This document shows, piece after piece, positions 12,301 to 24,300 of a DNA stretch of 64,000 nt. The stretch is from Ptychodera flava. Lineage: Eukaryota > Hemichordata > Enteropneusta > Ptychoderidae. The translations under genes and the position numbers were made by a program. The notes under the pieces are model-generated. The model was not told where the DNA came from. It did no database searches and was given only the letters and a program-made list of their open reading frames with translations. The stretch spans positions 6,037,501 to 6,101,500 of the forward strand of contig NC_091932.1 in the NCBI RefSeq assembly GCF_041260155.1. The letters are read 5' to 3'. Numbering within the stretch: position 1 is the stretch's first letter; every line of letters starts with the position of its first letter.

Positions 12301-15300
12301 ACATAATCGTGTATTTTAGGTAAAAGGTTATCGAGGTCACATGACATTTTGTCAAAAAATTTCTATCCTATAGTCTATCCCTATATACTAAAAATCATAC
12401 ATTTACCTCTATTGGCTTGTTCAAAATTAGATATGCACATAATGAATCAGGTACAATATGTGGCGTCATAAGGTGTCCCATCATACCAAATGTGAAGGGT
12501 GTAGCACTTGTGGTTCCTGAGTTATGGACAAATATGTATATTTGGGGTCAAAGGTCACCGAGGTCACGTGACATTTTGTCAAAAAAATTGTATTGCTAAG
12601 TTATCCCTACATACCAAAAATCAGACCTCTAGCTCTATTGGCTCGCTCAAAATTAGATATGCACATAATTAATGAGGACAATATGTTGCGTCATAAGGTG
12701 TCCCATCATACCATATATGAAGGGTGTAGCACTTGTGGTTACTGAGTTATGGACAAATATGTATATTTGAGGTCAAAGGTCACCAAGGTCACGTGACATT
12801 TTGTCAAAAAAATTGTATTGCTAAGTTATGCCTATATACCAAAAATCAGACCTCTAGCTCTATTCGCTCACTCAAAATTAGCTATGTGCATAATTAATGA
12901 GGTACAATATGTGGCGTCATAAGTTGTCCCATCATACCAAATATGAAGGGTGTAGCATTTGTGGTTACTGAGTTTTGGACAAATATGTATATTTGAGGTC
13001 AAAGGTCATTGAGGTCACATTACATTTTTTCAAAATAATTGTATTGCTAAGTTATCCCTATATACCAAAAATCAGACCTCTAGCTCTTTGGCTCGCTCAA
13101 AATTACATATGCGCATAATTAACGAGGTACAATATGTGGCGTCATAAGGTGTCCCATCATACCAAATATGAAGAGTGTAGCACTTGTGGTTACTGAGTTA
13201 TGCACAAATATGTATATTTGAGGTCAAAGGTCATTGAGATCACTTGACATTTTGTCAAAAAAATTGTATTGCTAAGTTATCCCTACATACCAAAAATCAG
13301 ACCTCTGGCTCTATTGGCTCGCTCAAAATTAGATATGCACATAATTAATGAGGTACAATATGTGGTGTCATAAGGTGTCCCCATCACACCAAATATGAAG
13401 GGTGTAGCATTAGTGATTACTGAGTTATGGACAAATATGTATATTTGAGGTTAAAGGTCACCAAGGTCACGTGACATTTTGTCAAAAAATTGTATTGCTA
13501 AGTTATCCATATATACCAAAAATCAGACCTCTAGCTCTATTGGCTCGCTCAAAATTAGATATGCACATAATTAATGAGGTACAATATGTGGCGTCATAGG
13601 GTGTCCCATCATACCATATATGAAAGGTTTACCACTTGTGGTTACTGAGTTATGGACAAATATGTATATTCGAGGTCAAAGGTCACCAAGGTCACATGAC
13701 ATTTTGTCAAAGTGTCTGAGATATCTGCGTGAACGGATGGACTCACGGACTGACATAACCCAATCTATGAGCCCCCTGGACTTTATCTGTGGGGACTAAA
13801 AACTGTGTCACTGCATCCTTTTTGCAATATGAATACGATGAGAAACTAAATTTTTATTTATCTTGGCCTTATACATGGGAGCCTATGTACTGCCTTATAG
13901 ATGGGAGTCTATGGACTGCCTTATACATGGGAGTCTATGGACTTCCTTATACATGGGAGTCTATGGACTGCCTTATACATGGGAGTCTATGGACTGCCTT
14001 ATACATGGGAGTCTATGGTCTGCCTTATACATGGGAGTCTATGGACTGCCTTATACATAGGAGTCTATGGTCTGCCTTATACATGGGAGTCTATGGTCTG
14101 CCTTATACATGGGAGTCTATGGAGGTGAAAACTAAAAAGTCCTCTACCACGGCCAAATTTGATCGCATTGTGAAACAAATCGACGTGCATCTGTATGAGG
14201 TATGGTACTATCCTTGTACCAAGTTTGAACGAAATCGCTCCAGGCGTCTCTGAGATATCTGCGTGAACGGACGGACGGACGGACGGACGGACGCACGGAC
14301 GGACGCACGGACATGACCAAACCTATAAGTCCCCCCAGACGGTGTCCGTGGGGACTAATAAACATTTATTTATTTACTCCGATCAGTAAGAGCATGAAGA
14401 AAGGAGAGAAAATGATAGAGAAAACAGTGTGAAAATCTCAGTAATACTTTATGGGTCGCCTGTGCTTATACATGGGAATCTATGGACTGCCTTATACATG
14501 GGGGTCTATGGAGGTGAAAACTAGTGTGAAAATCTCAGTAATACTTTATGGGTCGCCTGTGCTTATACATGGGAGTCTATGGACTGCCTTATACATGGGG
14601 GTCTATGGAGGTGAAAACTAAAAAGTCCTCTAACATGGCCAAATTTGATCGCATTGTGAAACAAATCGACGTGCATCTGTATGAGGTAGGGTACTATCCT
14701 TGAACCAAGTTTGAACGAAATCGCTCCAGGCGTCTCTGAGATATCTGCGTGAACGGACGGACGCACAGACGCACGCACGCACGCACACACGGACGCACGG
14801 ACGGACGCACGGACATGACCAAACCTATAAGTCCCCCCGGACGGTGTCCGTGGGGACTAATAAACTGACCAACAAATAGATTGTCCCACTTCAAAGATCT
14901 CTTGGCAATTTTTAAAGTCACTGACATAGTATCACAACAGAATAATAAAATGGTCAAAGTTTCAGAAGATATTTTTAAAGTTGGGTACTGCTAATCTTAT
15001 TGACTGAGTAACAGGGAAGTATTCAAGCAAGCTACTTACCTTGCAAGCAGCCCTACAGGCATTGAGATGTTCGTACTGATTGGATTTGGCAGTCAGTTCT
15101 TCATTGGTTACACTGAATGCTCGGATAGTGTCCCTTAGTGGCTTCTTTGGAATCTGAAAGTTGATGTATAATCAGTTGAGTCTCTGCACATTCTGGATAG
15201 TACAACAATTTACTTACATTGGGAGAAATTGAGACACAATGGAGGGGTCCTACAATAAATGAAGCTGATATCTAGTGAACACAGACTTCTGTCAGTCTAC

Positions 15301-18300
15301 AAGAATGACTTTACAATGAGTGCAATTATGATTTATATACTACACATGTGCCAATATTTGTTGATCACATGAACACCAACATCTGATAATTTTGATAAGT
15401 GCCACATTTAGCAGCCCAATGTCTAAGGTCCTGCAGATTTATCATTTTACCGGTGCATTTGAATACAGTTATCTTAAAATCTGAGCTACCTGCACATAAG
15501 TTACTGAGAAACATACTTGGGTAATTCTTAACTTCAGTATCAAATATTCTAGAGAAAACAAGGATTGAAAAATCCTACATCCATTATTGAAGAAAACTGC
15601 ACATTTCCTGTATTATTGGTATCTGCATATTCATATTACTCAAGTCACTCAAATTGACACTTTTTTCAAACGTAAGGTTTACTATGCATTTTTCAAGATC
15701 CATCCTTCATTCAACTTTTGAACACCTCGTGCAAATCAAGGCTACCTGTGCCAGTCTGGAATGTTATCAAGTTACTGAAACTAGACCATAAACCTGCAAC
15801 ACACAGGGGACCACAGCAGGTGTGAAGGTAGAAAGACCAATCAAAGATGTCACCTTGAACTGTACATACAACTTTGTCCACTCCTGTATAGCTGGTGGAT
15901 TTATTTCAATAACATCACTGAGCTTCAAACACATCCATCATCTGAAAATGACTGTCCAAAAACTCTCAAGAATACAAGTAAACTTCAACTCACTACATGG
16001 AATGTCCATTCAGTGAGAAATAAATGACTAGACATTGCACATTACATCACAGATAATGACATTGACATTCTTTTACTGACCAAAACGTGGTTAACAAATA
16101 CTTTCAGTCCCTGACTGTACTTCATCAAGTTGTATTTTCAAGCAACAACCTAGAACCAGCAACATCGGTGGAAGTCTAGCTTTATATAAGCAATCACTAA
16201 AGTTGACATCCTGGACACCTATTTGTTCCATGAAATCTTTCAAGGCTGTGACAGCAATAACTCTGCACCAGAAACTCTCTCTGAAAATTAACCTGGTCTA
16301 TTGTCCCCCAACATCACTTCAGAACAAATTCACTGTGTCTCAGTTCTTGAATGAGTTCAGTACCAGTCTTGAAAAATATGCCACATCCCAGTAATCTCTA
16401 CATCACTTGGGATTTTAATTTACACCTTGGAGATGAGAATAAATCAACAACCCAGAAATTCAATGAAATCATCAGTGCTTGCAATCTCAAACAATGGGTC
16501 AAACAACCAACACAGAAGAAGGGTCAGATACTCGATCTCATCTTCTCTTACTCGGCAGCCAACGTAAATGCTGTTACTGTAGATGGTCTGGAACTCTCGG
16601 ATCACAGTCCTGTTCATACTAACTCTTCTGAAACCATTGCCTAGGAAACATAGTATCGTATCATCATAATTTTGCATTTATTCATAACACTGGGATATTG
16701 TCAATTTTTACCTTCTTTGATGCCTGGTCCCAAACAAACAATAGATGATTCATAAGTACACTGGATTGTTCCATGTGTGAGGTGTACATCTGACACCATT
16801 CACTGAAGCAGTGGTTATCAGCAGACAGACACAGAGTCAAACATGACAGCAACTGTGGAGGTTATAAGAAGGAAGACAAACAAATTAGTCATCAACATAA
16901 TACATCAAATGAGCTACCGTATGTATATAGGTTAGATTAACTAATTTTCATTGTCAAAATGATTCAGGGAATCCACACTTCAGTTTTTGAAACATTTTGA
17001 GACAGAAATGTATTTTAGCTGACGTACAAACACAATGTTGACAGTACAGGAACAGTATATGTATTATAACCATCTCCGTTGTACAATGTAATAGATGAAA
17101 TAGTTGTATAATTTCATCAGTCTAAACACAGATTTTAAACCACTGTTATGCAGCCCTGTGCTACAAACTTGTGGTACAACTCAATAGTTTAAAATAGTGT
17201 ACACACATTAATAAATAGTAAATAGCAATGAGATCTGATTTTACCTCAGTCTTCAGTGATGCTGGACAGCTAATTGTTGTCCTTGCCAACAATGATGGGA
17301 AGTAGTTTCTGAGATTAGTGGCAGGGGTCTCACCAAATGCAAGTGCCTGAAAGATAATGATGAATAATAACGATGAGTGTTACAGACGGAATCACGTAAT
17401 GGCTATTTCTGTTCCTGCTGGCTGATTTCATTTCCATTCATATGTCATAGTTTGCAACACTTTGACAGGTATCGGAGTATACACACTAAAATGTAAACTT
17501 TAGTTGTAGGGGAGGGTCTGCTTTTGCTAGGAATGAGATTTCAGTCTTTTGAGCTGTATATTAAAACATGCAATGAAGATAGATGTGCCTCAGCTGGGAC
17601 AGATACTTGGGATCACAAATTTTTTCAATACTTTCTGGTCTACCACTTGTGGGGACTCATTTTAAAGCTCTTGATGTAAGAAAAATTTTTTCTATCTTAG
17701 TTTTTCAATAAGTCATCATTGATGACACAGTCCCCACTTGTTAATGGGAACATTGATTACAAGTCCTCAGAGAGGATAGAGTCCTCTTCATTAATTAGGT
17801 CTGTGATAAGAAAACTTTGATACAGATGGCGCTCAATGGTCAAGAATGAGTTCCATGGTGATGAAAACATAAAACCAATGTAGGCCACCATCCTAAAGGT
17901 CATTAAATGAGTCAACTAGGAATTAATCAACAGGATGTTGCAAAACATTTTTGCATCCTATCATAACACTGATAGATTATCACTGGTACCATATTTTATA
18001 AATTTTGATGCAGTGCTTCTGGACATTCACCCAAAAAACAAAAGTTCATCATGTAAATGCAAATTGGCAATTAATTAAATTTATTGGATCGTATCACAAA
18101 ACAAATCAACGTGCATATGTATGACATAGGTCAATGTCCTTGTACCAACTTTGAAAAAAATCGGTTAAGATATGCCTGAGTTATGGCTCTGTACATGAAA
18201 AAATCGTAATAAAATGGCCGCACAGCAGCCATATTGGATCGTATCACAAAACAAATTGTTGTGCATATCTATGACATTGGTCAATGTCCTTATACCAACT

Positions 18301-21300
18301 TCGAATAAAATCGGTTGAAACATGTTTGAGTTAGGTCTCTGTACATGAAAAAATCGTAATAAAATGGCCGCCTGGCAGCCATATTGGATCGTATCATAAA
18401 ACAAATCAACGTGCATATGTATGACATATGTCAATGTCCTTGTACCAACTTTGTATAAAATCGGTTGAGATATGCTCGAGTTATGGCTTTGTACATGAAA
18501 AAATCGTAACAAAATGGCCACACAGCAGCCATATTGGATTCTATCACAAAACAAATTGACGTGCATATCTATGACATTGGTCACTGTCCTTGCACCAACT
18601 TTGAATAAAATGGGTTGAAACATGCCTGATTTTAATGGCTCCGTACATGAAGAAATCGTAATAAAATGGCCGCATGGCAGCCATATTGGATCGTATCACA
18701 AAACAAATTGACATGCATATCTATGACATTGGTCAATGCCTTGTACCAACTTTGAATAAAATCGGTTGAGACATGTCTGAGTTATGGCTCTGTACATGAA
18801 AAATCATAATAAAATGGCCGCCTGGTGGCCATATTGGATCGTATCACAAAACAAATTGACGTGCATATGTATGACATATGAAGTAATCCTTGTACCAAGT
18901 TTGAATGAAATCGCTCCAGGCATATCTGAGATATCTGCGTGAACGGACGGACGCACGGACAGACGCACGCACGGACGGACGCACGCACGCACGCACGGAC
19001 ACGACCAAACCTATAAGTCCCCCCAGACGGTGTCCGTGGGGACTAAAAATCTAAAATTCTTTGTTTCCCAATAGAGTTAAGACAGGGATAGCGGCCATTT
19101 TGAATTTCAAATACTGTATCTGGAAACCTAATTTTGTACAGTGATCCCTGATTTTTCATTCTTGATTTGGTGAGAGAATGGTTACAAGTCTCATTATAGA
19201 AAGTTTGAGCAAAAGTTCATCTTTCGCTTTTGAGGGGTATACTACCTCAATGCCTTAATTTCAGTCTAGAGTCTGGTGATGCTCTATAGTAAGGAATAAA
19301 GAACAATGTCCCTGGTATTTCTATTTGCCGTGATTATTTTCATATTTTGTCATCAAAGATTTCAAAGTTTCACAAAAGATAAACCTCTCCGTCAAAGAAC
19401 TCACCTTCAGTTTTGGATAGTAACCTAACAGTTTCTTCTGCAAGCTAGGATTTCAAAGTAAAAAGAAACATAAATTGCAATATGAGTGTGAGGCAGAGAC
19501 AATGGCAATAGGTCTGATCATGTGATGTGTTCACAGTGACTGAACAGACTTTTGTTCACAGATAACAAAAACATTTGTAAAGCTTTTCTTGTCATAAACT
19601 TTTATCCGAATGAGTGGTAAATTCTTATACCAATTATCGTCACTACAGTCCTTTGTGTATTTAGACTCATAAAATTACTGTGGAGATCTGTGTAGAGTTT
19701 TTACAGTTAGCTCCTATAACCCTTTCATTTGGTGAAACCCCATTGTTTTCTATGTGTAGTGACATTATCATTGTTGCAGAGACAGAAACTGGCAAGTTGT
19801 ATCAACAGAAACTACCACTTCAAAAACTTTCAAAACTAAGTCTGAAGATTAACTTATCACTACCGGTACATTACAGTGCATTTTGTGACAAAGTTCAAAG
19901 GTCGATAGATTAGGCTACTTTTAAAGGTGTAAAGGGGAACAGCAATCGTCGTTGACACAGTGAAATATCTCAGAGTTCAGGAAAACAAAAAAACAAAAAA
20001 AATTAATGCATATGGAATTTACGAAGCTTTGGCTGTAATAACTTACGATGACAGTCATCTTGATGTTACATTTTTTGTGCAAAATACCAAATATGAGCAA
20101 GAATATTATCTACATTGGAAACAAGCTTATTTACTGACACTAAAAATGTTAAACAAATCAAGATGACTAATTTTATCCTATAATGTGGGACCATAACAAC
20201 CACTGTATTGAAACCAATCCTATGGCTGAAAACAATGAGGTCACACCAGAGACAACCCGATGCCCAAAATGTTAGAAAAGAAATTTTGTAATCACGTTTC
20301 AAATGAATAATTAATATTGAGAATACGATGCAAAATCATCGCCACACACAGGAGCAACTGATGAGGAAAAAAGAATAGCTCTATCCTAACACCCCTATTG
20401 TGAATAAAGTTAGCAAACCCACACATGTAAATTACCTTGGGCAGAACCAAATTGAACAGAAAGGTAGTGAATATTGGCAGGAAGCAAGACAGTTCCTGGG
20501 TAGTAAGTTCTTTATGATGAATATAGACAGAGTATAAAGACACACACACACATTTGGAGTACTATAATTACCCAAGCTGCGGACTTTGAAATGGTTGAAT
20601 CAGCCAAGACATTACACATTGCATGCAGAGAGATAGAGTTATTGAAAAAAATAATTGTTAGCAACTTTTTGGAAACTTTCAGCTTCGCTGCACAGAGTGT
20701 TGAGAACTGTGAGCAGTTTTGGCAGGCATTACAGCAGTCTGCACACAGATTGGACTGAGAGCAAGCAAAGCTGATTGCACAATGTTCTTGCAGGATTTCA
20801 TCAATTGAAATATCCAAATCTATTTATAATGTGTATACGCTGTCTCATCCCCAAAAATTTGTCCTTTGCTTTGACAAAAACAAACAATCTGGATCAAAGC
20901 ATATCTTCTTCCTCAGATCGACAACATCTTTCGGCAGAAACTGATTTGTAGTCTCTTTTTTTTGCAAACATATTAAAAAATATATCAAAGCAAAATAACT
21001 TTTCCTCAAGTTGGTAGAGGGCTGCCATGTGGTGACTGAGTCAACAAATACTGATCAGAATTGCTTTCAAAGCATTTTGCTTCCATAAAATACAATTAAT
21101 ACAAACTACAGAACACTTTGCTGTGGCAATCAGCTCAATGCAAATGTAGCATTAAAAGTGTACTATAGGTTGTGCCCGGCGTCATGTAACACACCATCCA
21201 ATGAGTATAGGAACCAGGCTTTAGCGGATGTCTCTATTTCCTTGTAAAAAATGTCAATGTGAGAACAAAACAGCCAATAATAAACTTGCTTAATGTTCCT

Positions 21301-24300
21301 AGATGAGACTCACCTTGTTGATAGGCCATTATTAGGTGTGAATATGAAATCCATGATTGGGAAGAATTCATTGGGTCCCATTACTTCATAGCCAGGTGAT
21401 CTGTCTTTGTGTTGACTGGCAAACAAAAGATATTAAACAAAGTCAATGTCTGTATAGTGAATTATGTGATACAGTGGCTTTGAGTAAGATGCTGGGTATT
21501 TTGAAATCACAATATGAGAAACCTATCTGTACTGATGTATTGTGGTATCGATGAATAAGAATGAAGTGTGCCAATCTGGAGTTTGGCCGTCTTGAAGAAT
21601 ACAAATGAATGATTGCTAATAAAATATGCTTGAATATGTGTAAAGTAGAAATTGCAACATTCTGAATGTTCTGATCACAAATCTTCAAACCAAATATTGG
21701 AAAGGATTTGGTTAAATACTGATACAACAGAATGGTGTACAATGTCATCATATCCAATGACATAATTTCATTCTTGTATTGAATTTGAAACACAAATATC
21801 TAAACTTTAATATTATGAGAAGAATCAATGGCAAAGACAGGTTTACAAACAAATTTTACAGTTCTTACCTGAATAGGTCTCCAAGGTATGTCAAAGCATA
21901 GTTGGCTAAAGCTTTGGAACTAAGTTGTGGAAACATCACTTTAATCCACACTGCAATCAATGAAAGGCAGACAGTTGATATCACACTGCAGTGTGTTATG
22001 CTATTGGGTCAATTGTACTTCATTGGTTTTCAGCAGAGATATCAATGTGTCTGGCTTCCTGATGTCTATCAAAAGTACATATTTTGTCTCTCAATCTGTT
22101 TTTTGAAATGAAGCACTATCCAGTGAGGACTCCAAATAAACAAGACAGTTGCATGCAAACAACAAAAGCAACATTATGTACATTAAACATACACAATCAT
22201 GTGCTGACCATGCACAGTTGCAAAATCAAATGCTTCAACCATGCCTCATTAAGAAATATTAGAAACTGTCATTTTCCATAATTTGTGATTACATTCTGCT
22301 TCTCAGTTTGTATCATGTAATTCAAACAAGTAAGGATTCTGTCCTATGTAATACACTGGCCAATGACTTTCAGTGTCTTCATCAACTTTCAGTGTAGACT
22401 GTTCCTAGATATTTTTGTTAAATCATTTCAACCTATGTATAGACATCCAACCTAACAATTGAAAACATCACGTAGGGACAAACCATGGTAATAAATTGCG
22501 ACATAAAATTATGGCTTTAGAGTCAGACGATGGTTCATATAAGGTTCATATTGCTTAGTTCACTGTACACATAATCTCACCTCTAAGGCCTGCAGCAAAG
22601 TCATTATGACCGGCCTGTCCAACTGACCACATGATACTCAGACAACTTGCTGGACCATTCTGTTTCTTCTTGATCAGTTCCAACAACTTCAACACAAACA
22701 CATACCATTTATTGTATACGATTGGAAAAACACCATAATGTACTAGGGGCTCTGCTGCATTTAGTGTTCCACTGTAGTTATAATACCTGTTATCAGTTGA
22801 ACTACAAAGGGTATGACATGAGTCTTGGAATGTCACTTTTAACTTTTAGATGATATGTAGTGTGTACTGAAAGCCAACATGATATATCAATGATGTCTAC
22901 AAGTTCCTTTACATCAAATACTATACGGTATAAAGGGAACCCACAGATATTTACTGTAATGCCTTGGCTGGGATGTGTTTATTGATTGCTTTGTTATATA
23001 TTTGTTTGTGTAAAGTGAAGTGAATCTGTGAATATTTTCTGTCAGTAATAAAGGATAAATTTCTGATCTCACATGTACATTTATCAGTGCAAATCAGAAA
23101 TCTTACCTTTGGAATATTCTCTATGACTACATCTGGTCTCTCAAAGGCAATACTCTGCAGATATATTCTGTAACCATAGCTTGATAAATCTGGAATTGAG
23201 GAAAGATCATTTGATTCAGCAATAAATCATCAAATTTCCCGCAAAGAAATCTTCATTTAAAACTGACACTGGGTATCATAACAACGTCTGTAGTGTATCA
23301 AATAGATTCAAATATGACAGCTGTGTAATGTTATGCTATTTTCATGGCTCATAAAATGACATGATACCTAAATACTAGTTTATTTTAAGAAGTATGATAA
23401 TTGTGAAAGATAATCTTACTGTAGTTGTCAGTTAAGGTTATAAAGCCAAACACAGCAATATGCTAATTTTTTTAACTTTCACATATGATCAAGCACAGTA
23501 CAAAGTGGAGCGAAATGTGAGGGTCATAGGTCAAGATATAGCATGTCATATAAAGACTCTGATAGTGAAACTATGCAATAAATCATCTACATGGTTTTAT
23601 TTTAGGGCAATAGGCAAATAAATGTCACCAGAGATTTAAAGGTTGTGTGTACCCTGGTTCACTGGGTATACAAAGACAGTCACATCAGGGCAATTCAACA
23701 ATATCAGCATGATGTCCAAATCATATATCTATGGTAACTGTGATAAAACACTAACTTATTGGATTTAGCACTGTCCATTTGTGATGAAACTGACATCGAT
23801 AATTCAAGGAATTTATCTCAACGTCAACTGAGAAGAAAATTGTAAACTTTTACAGCAACTAAATGCATAATTGACAAGAATATTTCTGTGTATAACTCAC
23901 TTTTGTTTCTATCACTGATCATCTCATGGACACAGAACTCAAAGAATAAATGCAGAGTATTGGTAGAACACTTGTTGAGGGCTGAGATCAGCAACTTCTT
24001 CAGGGTATTGCCAACTTTACACAGTGGGTAGTCTGAAATACAAAATGTTTTGCAAGCAACAAAATTACAAAAAAAGCTTTACACTTGTGGACTCTCAAGA
24101 AGCTCATGTTTACTAACTAATAGAATGTATATTGCTTGTCCAATATGTAATGAGCTTTAATATATTCCTAACTGCGGAGAAGGCTAAACTTGGTTTTCAA
24201 TTGGGTTTCAATTTCTGCCAGCTGTCTTTCAGACAGTCATGCATTGTTTTTGGAATGATAAAGTTTACAGATGTTAAAATTCCATATTTATTTACTGCAC

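Larger units (their letters stand above)
11935..13712 (+). repeat. eight-copy tandem array, ~226 bp unit
   Basis: The landmark ACTTGTGGTTACTGAG recurs, in exact or diverged form, at about 12053, 12279, 12506, 12731, 12957, 13182, 13409 and 13634, so the period is 225-227 bp. The first two units are clearly more diverged than the inner ones. Each unit also holds a GAGGTCAAAGGTCA-type block and a GTCAaaaAAATTGTATTGC block. The array forms the core of element A. Confidence 0.9.
11751..13798 (+). mobile_element. minisatellite-bearing element A (Helentron/HINE- or pearl-like architecture)
   Basis: The left end has the hairpin GTCATTG-A-CAATGAC followed by TAGTCCCCACTTGT. The right end has TCTGAGATATCTGCGTGAACGG and then a fold ending GTGGGGACTAA. 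AGTCCCCAC and GTGGGGACT therefore form short inverted repeats near both ends. The centre is an array of eight ~226 bp repeats. A similar left end is found at 17710 and the same 3' cap at 14358, 14860 and 19045. Short subterminal inverted repeats, a small hairpin and a tandem-repeat core are the architecture described for non-autonomous Helentrons (HINE/DINE) and bivalve pearl elements. That class assignment is inference, because no Rep/helicase is present. It sits in the TMEM214 intron between exons 12 and 13. Confidence 0.6.

Noticed and set aside
11935-13712. CRISPR-like regular array
   Set aside because: Units of 226 bp are contiguous with no variable spacers, in animal intronic DNA. It is a satellite-type tandem array.
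13789-14253. 154-residue repeat protein (Gly-Leu-Pro-Tyr-Thr-Trp-type)
   Set aside because: It is a 26 bp minisatellite open in all three frames, inside a transposon-like element in a TMEM214 intron, with no codon constraint.
14144-14957. Ser-Val-Arg-Pro repeat frames on the minus strand (also 18782-18992)
   Set aside because: Produced by the ACGG/ACGC runs in the 3' cap of the minisatellite-bearing elements.
18165-18623. 152-residue minus-strand frame with internal repeats
   Set aside because: The ~150 bp repeat unit happens to keep one frame open. The frame is conserved only because the DNA is repeated.
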